Of a DNA stretch of 37,167 nucleotides, positions 11,059 to 21,015 are shown piece after piece. The stretch is from Pleurotus djamor. Lineage: Eukaryota > Basidiomycota > Agaricomycetes > Agaricales > Pleurotaceae. The DNA is taken from NCBI GenBank assembly GCA_029747585.1, contig JAPEVF010000449.1, positions 1-37,167 on the forward strand. The letters run 5' to 3'. Both the position numbers and the translations under genes were made by a program. Below the pieces are notes generated by a model, which was not told where the DNA came from, made no database searches, and saw nothing but the letters and a program-made list of their open reading frames with translations. Within the stretch, counting starts at the first letter, position 1, and each line of letters starts with the position of its first letter.

Positions 11059-12234
11059 AGGAATTTTGGAGAGGTTCCCTTTGGAATTTTTGGACTACAA
11101 CGCTGGGAGCTTGGAATGTGAACCTGGTCTTGATGTGTTCGAGAGAATTACATCACTCGAGGTGAATTGGATGGGCTTATGAAGCTAAGTACAGTGAGGT
11201 TGACGAGCCGCAAGCGTCGGCTTGTGTGTGTCCCATGACTGAAATTCCAATTGCGATGAGTTGCGTTGGCGTTTCTTCCGAGTCCTGGACAGGGTCTTGG
11301 GCCACTGATCGGTAGGAGGACGCGGATAATTTGCGGATAATCCCAGGGATCCCTGGAGTTCAGTAAACAGACGAACATTAATAGTGAGGAATGGAATCAG
11401 CGAGAGCAATGGAGAAGAGCTTCTTTCATTAACGCAGTGGCGTAACGAATCTGTATGTCGTGGTTGAAGTTGAAGGGACCTCGGAGGGAAGTAAATGCCT
11501 GCATGGAGTGGCGTGCGAAATCTCCGAAAGTCCGCGACTGGCAAAATCGCAACGCGATTTACGGCCAACTCTCACGAAGTACATGATGCAGTCAAGCCCT
11601 GTCTCATATTTATGCTGCGCCCATATCAATGTGCACTGCACGTAATCCCGCGATCGGGCGAACATATTGACATCGGGGACAATCAAACCCCTCATTGGCG
11701 ATGCCAGGGTTGAAGGAAGCAGTGAAGAACCTTTGAACGTACCATGAGGTGACACTGGACTCACCGCTGGTAGTTCATTTCTACTTTCTAGAAGCCATAT
11801 AAGCATTTTTGAGAATGAGCCGAAAAGCTGTGGAGAGCTGGAAGACACCCAATGGAAGTCGCCATGTAGGGTACAGCGAAGCTCACGATTCCGAATAACC
11901 GCCTAGGTTGTCTCTTCCGAAGTCGAAGGCATCGAATTAAGAGGTCCTATCCCAGGCCACACACCACGTATTACTGTCCACTGATTCATACCTTTGTTTG
12001 ATGTGCTTTTTGAAGAGGATAGCATAGCTTACCATGCATCATCGACATAGAGTAGTACGGAAAATTTGCAATTGGGGCAGTTGTGTAAACGCTTAAATTC
12101 TGTGCGCCAAAAGCACTCACATCATCCAGGAATGTCGGTACAGCCAATGCCCAAATAACTGTCTAAACACAAATGCCTCATCAAAACATGAAAAAAGATA
12201 TCCTAAGGGCAGAAAACTACGACCTGAAAAAGAA
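11059..12234. other. Intergenic, about 1.2 kb
   Basis: Lies between the start of the HAD-PARP-like gene (minus, 11058) and the stop of the phosphotransferase gene (minus, 12235). Minus-strand open frames at 11185-11568 and 11429-11848 overlap, lack known motifs and do not join through good splice sites. I see no gene, repeat or structural RNA. Confidence 0.45.
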
Positions 12235-14831
12235 TTATTCCGCCTCCGCTTCATAATTAACATCATGACCATCATCCAAATCCCACTTCTTGCCGTTCTC
12301 CTTCTTCTCCGACACTGTCAACCAAGCTTCTAGCCTCCTTCCAAGTTCACCACCCCGTCCGCCACAGAAGTCACCGTCCGTTTCCAGCATCTGCTCTTTG
12401 TCCTTTTCCTTGGGAAATGGCAACTTGGATGATGTTTTTCGTCGTGCGGCCTGCGAGGATGCCAGCATCGCCTGCAGCTCACAGACCGAGTCCTCGCTAT
12501 CCCTAGACTCTGGTACAAGACGGGCCGCGTTATCGGGGACACCGTCCTCAGCTTCAGCCTCTTTGAACCACTCTTCCTCCATGTCCTCTGGCCCGAGAAT
12601 GCTATCCGCGAGCCCTTCCTCCCAGCCGTCCCATTCGATACACCGATGCGCCATACGCAGACGCATCCCCGCTGACTCGTAGTACAGCCAGTCTCGGGCG
12701 AGAGATGTGTAGTCGTAATCACGACCGTCTCTTGGTGATGTTACATGACCTGGTCGTGATCCCAATCGTGCCACAGATTCACGGAAGAGGTTGGCGACGA
12801 AGGGACTGGACTGTACAAACGCCGGAAGATGGGCACATGCCCACAGCGGTCGTGTCGTTGTTGATTCCCAGTCAATGATACATGTCTAATGAACGGTGAG
12901 TTGAAAGAGAATACGAGAAGGACATTTGATTGAACCCACTATTTTCGTGTGATCGTGGGCATCGACAAATACGTTCTCCAAACTGAGATCATGGCAGTCG
13001 ATCCCGAATTCTTCCGTTTCCTCGCGTTTCTCCAGCGTCGCCGTCAGCCTCTCCATGAGATCCATAAACCTCTCCATCTCCTTCCTCACTCTCTGCTCAC
13101 GTTCATGGAGATGAGCAACCAAGAACGTACTCCTCTGCATCCGCCTGTAGTCTCTGTACATCGCATCTCCCGGTCCCTCCCACTCTTCCTCACTCTCCTC
13201 CAAGTCATATTCGTCACTATCATCACTGCGGTCGCCCGGTACGGCATTCAGGTGGTGATGCCGTGATGAGCGAATTTCGTCAGGGTCAAGGTGAAGCCGG
13301 TGAGGTGCTGATTTGCCCTCGCATTCCCTGATAACGCCAGTGATTTCGCGATCAGCACAAGCGGCGAGGTAAGCTGATGTAGTGGACCAGGGTCCGCGAT
13401 TTAATTCCTCTGCGGACATATCTCCTCTGCCTGAGCCGAAAAAGGGCCAAGAGATGATAGGACCAACGTGGTAGTCGGGCGAAGCATTCTTGTGCTGCAG
13501 CTTACGCGCAACGGCGGAAGAAAGGTTAGCCGCCCCTGATGAGGTGAATGGGAAGGACGAATATGACTGGTCCGATGCGCGAGGAGTGTCAGCCGAGGAA
13601 GGGGAGTGCATGGCAGTTCGGCTAGATGAGGTGTCAAAGTAGAGAGAGCCAAGCTTTGGGAAGCGATGAGCGAAGATGGGTATTATGAGTTCTGCAACGT
13701 TATCCAGCAGCTTGACTAGGTCATTGTACGGCATCGAGTGGTAGACTCTTGACAGGGGTATACCAGGGGCCTTGGGAAGGATGTGAGTCACGTGATGAGG
13801 ATGGAGAATTTGAAATTTACGCGAGGAAACGCGCTGATCGCAAATCGCTCACCTTTGACATGAGAATGAACTCACCGCCAAGACGATTGTATGGATTGGC
13901 ATCGTAGTGGTACACAGTCGGTACAGGGATGTTCGTATGCTCGCGCAAATATTGCATTGTAGCGACTTCGGACTCTGTTTTGAGCCGAGGCATGAATCGA
14001 CGCGCTACACGAGCTACGAGCTCAGATCGGTCAACTAGCGTAACCAAGTAGGCCTGTTATGCATGTTATGGTGTTAACTGCGATATCGGACTGTTGGTGG
14101 CTTAACTACATACCTTGTGAAATGTGCCTGCGTAGGTGAAACAAATCGCTGATGTGAGCAACGGCGTACCGGAATTGCCGGTATGGTGATATTGCTTACC
14201 AGAGCTCAAAAACGTAATTCTGCCCACGTCGACGCCCATCTTCTCTTTCACGACGTCCTTCAAGACACGCCTATCGACCTGGAACGGAGCAAAGCCGTTC
14301 ACGGTCGCGTCAGCCTTGGATTCCTTGCGCCGGTCTTCATGTTCTATGGCCCAATCCCATTCCAGCGGTGGCTGTGATCTTCCAGCTGAAGAAGCTGAGG
14401 GAATCGGTGAAATAGCCATGGCGGTAGCTGCCTTCTTCTTTTCGGTGTGGGGTAAACGATGGGGTAAAGATGTCGAGTAGCCATTCTTGATCATGGCTCC
14501 AGATAATATACCTTCCGTCTCCGGTTTATGGATCGCGTCCAGGCGGTGTGCTGAGGGCTTATCAACGGAGTCCAGGCCCAAGTCGAGCTGTTCGTCGAGC
14601 TGGCCGTCCAATGTGATGGTAACTGGCGTATTATTCCACTCGCTCAAAGGAGCCAGCAATGAGGATATACTGCCAAAGATGTAATATCTGGTACGAGGAG
14701 GAGAAGAGGAAAACGCACTCTACATGGTGGTGATCGTGACGGTGTCCAATCTCTGAGCTACCATTGTGTTTGGCCTTGTTTTGCATTCCCGTAATCTTGG
14801 CACGTGCTTCGTGGGCGACCCTGTGGAGCAT
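12235..14831 (-). CDS. Aminoglycoside phosphotransferase (APH) family protein
   Basis: Fungal phosphotransferase-family protein with a protein-kinase-like fold; the substrate is unknown. Start ATG 14831 (MLHRVAHEARAK), stop TAA 12235-12237. Domain order: a 190-residue N-terminal region; an N-lobe with LVARVARRFMPRLKTESEV and IPVPTVYHYD; a GGEFILMSKAPGIPLSRVY hinge; then the catalytic loop GIDCHDLSLENVFV (HxDxxxxN) and a metal-binding IIDWEST. Between hinge and catalytic loop lies a long, Ser-rich then Asp/Glu-rich insertion (for example DDSDEYDLEESEEEWEG) with a charged helix. The C-terminus is acidic. A 14-base microexon coding GTFHK is needed to join the exon ending TFLSSG to the one beginning AYLVTLVDR. 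It is unrelated in sequence to the array and separates its two halves. Confidence 0.8.
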
Positions 14832-17026
14832 TTTGAGGAGAGCTTGAAAGGAAAGAAAGAAATGTCTAAAAGTCTAAGATCTAACGGGGATTCCCAAGCA
14901 TTCATGGCTCAACCGAGCACTCTTTATACGAGGGGCCCTAGTAATCTAGTCAGTTTATCTTGGCACAGATCCACGCGTTAAGGCGATGTGGTCTGACATG
15001 GAAGTGACTTACTGGAAGCTTTCCCAACGGAAAGCGGAAGGACGCATAGCTAGACGGGGAAATCGCCCAATCTCGCGTATACTATTGCGTCTGTGTCGCT
15101 TGATCCCGGGCTTGGCAATCGGCCTACGCCCCTACCTCCTGTAGTTAGCCCCTACGTACCCTTGGCTATCCCTATGCGCACTGATTGTGATCAGTAACAT
15201 CATCATTGTCGCCAAGTACTCGTCGGTATCCTAGTGAGTACAAAGCTCTTCTCAGTACTCGCAGCTACTGTCAAGGAGGGTTGATGACAACGATTGGGGC
15301 GGACCAGAGAAATCGCACACATTCAACTCCGAAACGTGGGCACCGAACAGTTATTCATAGCTTCCTCCGTCGAATCAATTACTTGCCCGATCGAAGAGCT
15401 CAAGATATGGTTGCCTGACTCCAGAATCTAAAATTGAGCAAACCTCCAGCGGAAACGGACGGCGTCCCCTTGATTGAAGACATTCAGAACTTCGATTCGT
15501 GTTCGATTCGTCCTTGCAGGTGTCCATTGGGTTAGAGGGAAGGAGAAGTTGGATGCTGGTCCATTACCAGCATGGTGGTGTGAGAGATAGATAATTAGAT
15601 TACTCATACGATACTACTGAAGATAGCCAAGACATACTTACATGCAGGTTCTGTTGCGGGGATAGAGCGGGGCAGACGATGTGGTGGTGGACTTTGCGGT
15701 GGGCTACTACGATGTGAGTTGATAAGAGTTGTATTTGATGTCTTCCTTTGAAAGACTCGCCTTTCAAGTAGGAGAACCCCCCGACCTCAGTCTCCGAGAG
15801 GGGCGTATTTTCTGAATCAAGTATATAGGATTCTAGGACGAACGAGGCTTTCGGCTGTCTCGCATTTCTAACCACGATAAAACGACCTTGTCGACGTCGC
15901 TACAGCTGGATACACCAGACGCATGCTGACCAGATTGAACGGGGAATTCTTCAAATCACTCGAGGCGCCGAAGTTCTTTCAGCCCGAGGTGAAAAAATTC
16001 GAACGTGGAAACTATTGGTACTGGCGATCACTGTTCTCGTATCTCGAGCGCCAAGTCACTTCGCTTACCTCTCCCTCGCCGGCTATGGTTGTCGCGTCAG
16101 GTTCCCAGCCGCTGAATGTATAGAATAAAGACAAAAACAGGCGCAAATGTGGGTAGTAATAAACGTCATTCCAGGTTCGTCTTGGTCAAATCGAAGTTCG
16201 ATAGGCGAGAACATACCGAGCTTCAAGTCCCCGACTTCGTCCTAGAATCAGTAGCTAGTAATTCAACGAAGTGCTAGGCAGTTCAAAGGTGCAGAACAAC
16301 ACTGGACGCTTTTCGGACCGCCCGGGCCCATACGTCCCGAAGGCGCATCCTTACCATTGAAGTATACGAGCTGTCTGAGACATCGAGAAGATAAACTGAG
16401 TATTTCGAGCATCAAATGGGAGCCGACTGATTACTTAGGTGACGGAGAATCATGGTAAACGAGGGCGCGAAGACAAGATCATCTCCCCTTTCCAGGGACG
16501 ATATTAATAGGAGGACGTTTACCTCGAATAGAGTAGACTCATTCTTTACACTGTCCTTTCCCCAGGTCGCCCGTTCATGGGAAAGGCTGTTTTCAGCATG
16601 ATAAGGGCAAGTCAGCTCCAGACACTTCAAACGACAAACACCACGCTGTTCTATCCAGCACCGACCAGTGAGTAACCATGGAAACGGAGAAATGGCAGAC
16701 CTGGGTACGCGCCATGCTGTCCCCAAGTACATACTCCCCGTTACATCCTTACTTCTGTTACATATTGACAAAGACCGGAGTGTCGCATGCAAGTCAAATT
16801 AGATTTTTTNGACCCGTACATCCGCCGTAAAAATTGCGTTCAATTTTCATCACCGAGGCGGTCTCGGGCGCCAAGTCAGCGTCAATCACGTTTGTAAACA
16901 AATTGACGGAAGTGACACCGTTTTCTCTTCTTCACCACCACCGCCAACGACGGATACCCTTCCTTTCTGCGAGAGTGCTCTGCATTGACTGCTAGCCTCG
17001 TCGCCATCGTCGATCTCCACGAAGCC
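14832..17026. other. Large gap without a convincing gene, about 2.2 kb
   Basis: Region between the divergent APH-family and RGS genes. It holds both promoters. Short open frames exist (15206-15418 plus, 15600-15875 minus, 15923-16123 plus, 16412-16792 minus), none with a known motif, a signal peptide or plausible splice partners. The frame at 16412-16792 reads through one possible conserved-looking stretch, but I cannot name it. An N sits at 16810 after a run of T. A non-coding RNA, a gene relic or a long promoter all remain possible. Confidence 0.4.
14921..14928 (-). promoter_or_regulatory. Candidate TATA box of the APH-family gene
   Basis: TATAAAGA on the minus strand lies about 90 bases before the ATG at 14831. 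The distance suits a fungal TATA box with a short leader. Sequence evidence only. Confidence 0.35.
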
Positions 17027-19019
17027 ATGTCCTCGCTCGTCCCCTCACCGCAGGATACTTCATCCCATATGATGAAGACGACCAGGGCTGGGAGACCCTT
17101 TCACCGAGTTCGTGAGGCCCTGTATCGTGTTTCTTGCCATGATTGAAGGTCTTGTTTAGGGAACGATAGAGCTATTTGGTATCCTAATGATGTCGATGCA
17201 GCTCAGCACGCATCGCCAGCATTTCCGTTCATTTCCTAATTCATTCACCGTGTAAGTCATTCAGCTACGCCAGATGCACATTAGGCTAATTGGGAGGCGT
17301 CGGATATCGTAGTGATGAAGCCGTTCAGCACCTCAAGTCCGTTCGTTTCTCCCAGTGTAACCGTACTTCCGAGCCAAACGACCCATTGCGAATCATGACT
17401 ACGACTCGCACCTTCACCTTTTCCATGACACCGGACATGGCTCGAGCCATTGTACAACACCTCATAGACGCTAGGCTCATCGAGAGTGCGACGGACCCCC
17501 TTCAAACATTTCTCAAGGAGCGAGGAATTTACGTTATCAGTCACAAGGGTCTGCACGTTCTGGAACGATTTACGGCAAAGAATGGCGTCGAGTACCCACA
17601 GCTTCCTATCCTGCTAGAAACACAGCCTATTTGTGTCAAGCTTATCCAATTGCAACGGCGAGCAGAAGACGACGACATCGTCATCACCAAACCCATCATC
17701 CACGCTCTCTTCAGACGCTTCGCCGGGAGCAGACCCAATTACGTTCCCAAGAAAAATGGTGACCAAGATCCGTTTCAGAAGCTTCACGAACGCTCGAAGG
17801 GTATCATCCTCAAGGACTTCACCACGTCCGGGCGTTCCAAGACCAAACATCGTTGCTGCTTCACAGCGGTCAGTGCTATGGAGTGGATGTGCGATTTTAC
17901 GTCGGTTGTGGGAAGGGAGGAGGCTGCCGAGATTGCTGCCCAATTTTGCCGCTTCAGGTTGATATCCCTGGTCAGTGAAGATGATAGGGATGAGGATTCT
18001 ATTGTGTTCACTGTGAGAGGATCAGGGCCCGATGATGAACACTACAGCGTACGTTTCCATCTCTGATGAATCGGCTGACTATCTGATACTGGGTATATTT
18101 AGCGCGGCGAGTTTGTGTGCAGCCAAGCAGCCATCTACAAGGTCACGGAGGAAGGACGGCAGTTGCTTCACTGGGATACCGCCCTTCTGACGACCGCGAT
18201 CGACAATGCCAAATCTCGCTCAACATCTTCGCTATCAACCTCTGAATCGACTAAACTAGATTGCGACTCAACTACCGAACGACGCAGCGTCAAAGACAGC
18301 AACTTCAACCGCTTGCGGTATGTCCTCGAAAAGCCCATGCTTCGCTCGTTGTTCCGCGAATTCCTACGCGCCTCGTATTGCGAAGAGAACCTGTCGTTTT
18401 GGCTTGATGTCAATGACTTCAAGCGCAAGTTCAGCACAACATCAAGTGTCAAGGTCGCGGATGATACACCACCAGCAGGTGGAAAGTCTCACGGACAGGA
18501 TGCGATGGAAAGGCATCATGATTACCTCGTTCGCTTGGGATTCCAGGTCTACAATAACTACCTTGCGGCGTCTTGTCCAGCGGAGTTGTCTCTGGACTCG
18601 AGGTTACGATCGGAGTGCTCCAAGTTCCTTGCGGATGTTCTGGTCAACGCGCGCTCAACAAAGCCTTTCAAAAACTACCTCGAACCCGAGCATAAACCTG
18701 CCTTCGATACGTCTCAGCTACAGAGGATGATCATGCAGTACGACGCTATCAATGCCAGTGTCATGAAGACTATGGCGTTGGACTCTATTCCCAAGGTTCG
18801 TTTTTCTCTCCCGTCATCTGATCCTCCGCTGAATCATCCCCCTAGTTTGTTGAAACAGCGACGTACATTGCTGCTCATAACCAACTTGACCTCGAAGACT
18901 CTGGAAGCGACATTAAATTCCTCACCCCCTCCGATGATGTACCTGATCAAGAGTTCAGCGGGATCTACATCAGTGTATCGCGCCTCGCCGGCGAATCCAG
19001 GGCTGGCAAGTTTATCTGA
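17027..19019 (+). CDS. Regulator of G-protein signalling with DEP domains (FlbA/Sst2/Thn1 type)
   Basis: RGS proteins speed up GTP hydrolysis by the G-alpha subunit of pheromone and nutrient receptors; fungal members control mating, sporulation and hyphal form. Start ATG 17027 (MSSLVPSPQD), with TTRAGRPFHR, then after an intron GTIELFGILMMSMQLSTHRQ and FPNSFT, typical of the N-terminal fungal DEP region. The next exon begins DEAVQHLKSV near 17310. A second DEP-like stretch covers ~260-310 (CCFTAVSAMEWMCDF). The RGS box starts at NRLRYVLEKPMLRSLFREFL and includes CEENLSFWLDVNDF and the late FLADVLVNARSTKPFKNYLE region. The last intron starts near 18796 and the final exon ends RAGKFI with TGA 19017-19019. 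An open frame that ignores this intron runs to 19050 and is wrong. Confidence 0.88.
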
Positions 19020-19703
19020 GAGGCGAGCCGGGCACTCGCAGGCACACTGACCATATGGTCATTTGTCCCCTTGTCAATCTCTGTCACTTTCTTGGCGCCT
19101 CAAGGCCTCAACTCCCGCTCTACCTCTACTGGTCATATTTTTTCCCGTTTCTAGCTCCCCCACTCCTTTGATGCCTTACCACGACCCTCGAAGATTTTTT
19201 TCTTGAAACACTCAACCAACCCCCATACCATAGATGAAGCTGTAATTTTCTTGCTATCGTCGACGTACACTTTAATCTATTTCCTGGCACAAGTACTCTC
19301 CTCCAATTCTGTATACAAATTTTTATTTTTATGGATGTCCTTCCTCCCACCGTTATTCCATATATTACTATAATTCTCGCTGGACCATGTCGTATGACGT
19401 TTTAGCTGGTAACATTTATATATAAGCCCCCCTTGTATTTGTACGTCGCACTTGGAACGAACACTCTAAATTTTGTTATTGCGTATAAGTAGAAGTGACA
19501 AGTCAGTGCTTCAGTAAGTACCAAGTACTGGTTCTTGTCTGCTCAGTCGCTCTTGTCGACGACAGTCCCGAAGGCGCTTTCAAAGCTTCACCCCAGCGTC
19601 TCGCCTCATCCAGATTTCCAGCTGTGAATTGGGTGGACTTCGAATTCCCAAGATTTGCAATGGCAATAAGAATAGCCTGCTCAGTGCTCATAATCCCCAC
19701 CCC
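19020..19703. other. Intergenic, 684 bases
   Basis: Contains the 3' flank of the RGS gene and the promoter of the first NRK gene. TATATATAAG occurs near 19418-19427, too far from the ATG for a simple TATA box unless the leader is long. A minus-strand frame within 19503-19694 is described separately. Confidence 0.45.
19503..19694 (-). CDS. Possible small protein or gene fragment, unidentified
   Basis: A minus-strand frame starting MSTEQAILIAIANLGNSKST and containing NLDEARRWGEAL, about 60 residues to a TGA. Its amphipathic, balanced composition looks more protein-like than other short frames here, and a possible donor site (GTACTT) occurs near its end. No downstream exon is visible, no family was recognised, and it lies in the promoter region of the NRK gene on the opposite strand. 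It may be a relic of a longer gene or chance. Confidence 0.2.
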   Translation of the reverse strand: MMSTEQAILIAIANLGNSKSTQFTAGNLDEARRWGEALKAPSGLSSTRATEQTRTSTWYLLKH

Positions 19704-20753
19704 ATGAAGACGAAACCTGAATCCATCCGTGTGGTGGTCATTGGCATTGGGTGAGCCTCCAAATCGCTTTTCGCTTTTACCAAGGCCGAAGAGGCTTGAT
19801 GGGTTTGCCAGTGGTGCTACATCAACGGGAAAGACCGTTCTAGCAAATCATCTGAAAAATTGTCTTCCAAATAGCTACATTATCCATCAGGATGTGCGTT
19901 CATCTTTTCATCTATCGGCGGAACCATTTGACCTTTGTGTCTTTCGCAGGACTTTTTCCCTGTGGGCCTATTGCTCAGTCACAATGTTACGGTCGACATG
20001 TAGCTCACAAAGCCCATGCATTCTGCTTACCACAGCCTAGCTCGACGCTCCCGGTCGACCCCGAATTCGGTTTCCTAGACGGCGACGCGGCGACTACGGC
20101 GGTCGATTGGGATCGTATGGCGGAGTATATCTCTAAGGTCAAGCAGAGCGGTACTTTACCTGACGCACGCGTATCCTTTCCCGCTTTGAACGATGGGCCG
20201 ACAATCCCTGTTGATGAAGGTGTGATACTCAATTGGAGAGCACAGATTGCCAGGGTCTCCGCTTCGCATCTGGAAAAGCACAATGAAAGGCTCGTTTGGG
20301 TGATTGTAGATGGGTTCTTAATGTATTGGGATGAGGTGAGCGAGCTGATATACCTTTGGACCTGTTGAAACCAACTTACCAGTTGGTCCGAAGCGAATCG
20401 TCACAAACCTCGATATTCGTGTGTTTCTTCGCGCACCCGAGGACATCGCTAGAGCACGGCGCGAGTCTCGCACATATCTGACGCCTGGTAGGAGCTATCC
20501 TTTTTCCTCGTGGATCCGGTAGTCTCATGAGACCTTAGAGGGAAGTATTTGGCGCGATCCTCCTCGCTACTGGGAAAAAATTGTCTGGCCTGCATACCTG
20601 GATGCGCATAAGCACCTTTTCGAAGGCGGAGACGTTGTATCTGGTAGCCTGAGCCAGAAAATCGACGGCCTGATATTGCTTGAAAGCACGCAGACAGAGA
20701 TGGAGGATATGATTAGCAGGGTGATGAATAAGATCGTTGCGATCACTTATTGA
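19704..20753 (+). CDS. Nicotinamide riboside kinase-like protein (copy 1)
   Basis: NRK phosphorylates nicotinamide riboside to NMN with ATP, an NAD+ salvage step in the cytosol. Exons: 19704-19750, 19812-19893, 19950-19961, 20036-20335, 20394-20487, 20539-20753; 249 residues. The N-terminus holds a P-loop GGATSTGKT spanning the first intron, then YIIHQDDFF, matching the NRK1 SQDDFF segment with its catalytic Asp. Further on are WVIVDGFLMYW (NRK1 has an EGFLLF strand), VFLRAPEDIARARRESR (the LID-like Arg segment) and WEKIVWPAYLDAH, which resembles VWPMYL of NRK1. Exon 3 is only 12 bases. The acceptor before RIVTNLDIRVF (after CCGAAG) was chosen because the second copy has the same join. It converges on HAD-kinase copy 2, 262 bases between stops. 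Confidence 0.85.
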
Positions 20754-21015
20754 TGGTACTCGCAACATGACATTGACGAAATCGACTTCGCTGACTTTCT
20801 CCCCAGAAATATCACCTCTCTCCCTTGTCTATTTAATGGAGAAGCTTTCTTGAATTTCCACTGTCCATGTATCTACCGGCAAGGTATTGGTGTACTGGGC
20901 TTCATCGTCTATCATGTGTGACTGCATACGACCATTTGAACCGACCCCAATCTACAAACACCTTCGTATGACATTGCTCGAATTTGTCCTTGGTCCTCGT
21001 TCAGCATATCACCAA

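Noticed and set aside
11185..11848. Overlapping minus-strand open frames upstream of the HAD-PARP-like gene at 9344
   Set aside because: Different frames with no splice sites that join them and no recognisable domain.
12290..12682. 130-codon plus-strand Ser-rich frame
   Set aside because: Antisense of the acidic C-terminal exon of the APH-family gene; its Ser-rich composition follows from the Glu/Asp codons on the other strand.
17633..17962. Open frames on both strands inside the RGS gene
   Set aside because: They are shadows of the long DEP-region exon, which has clear family similarity.
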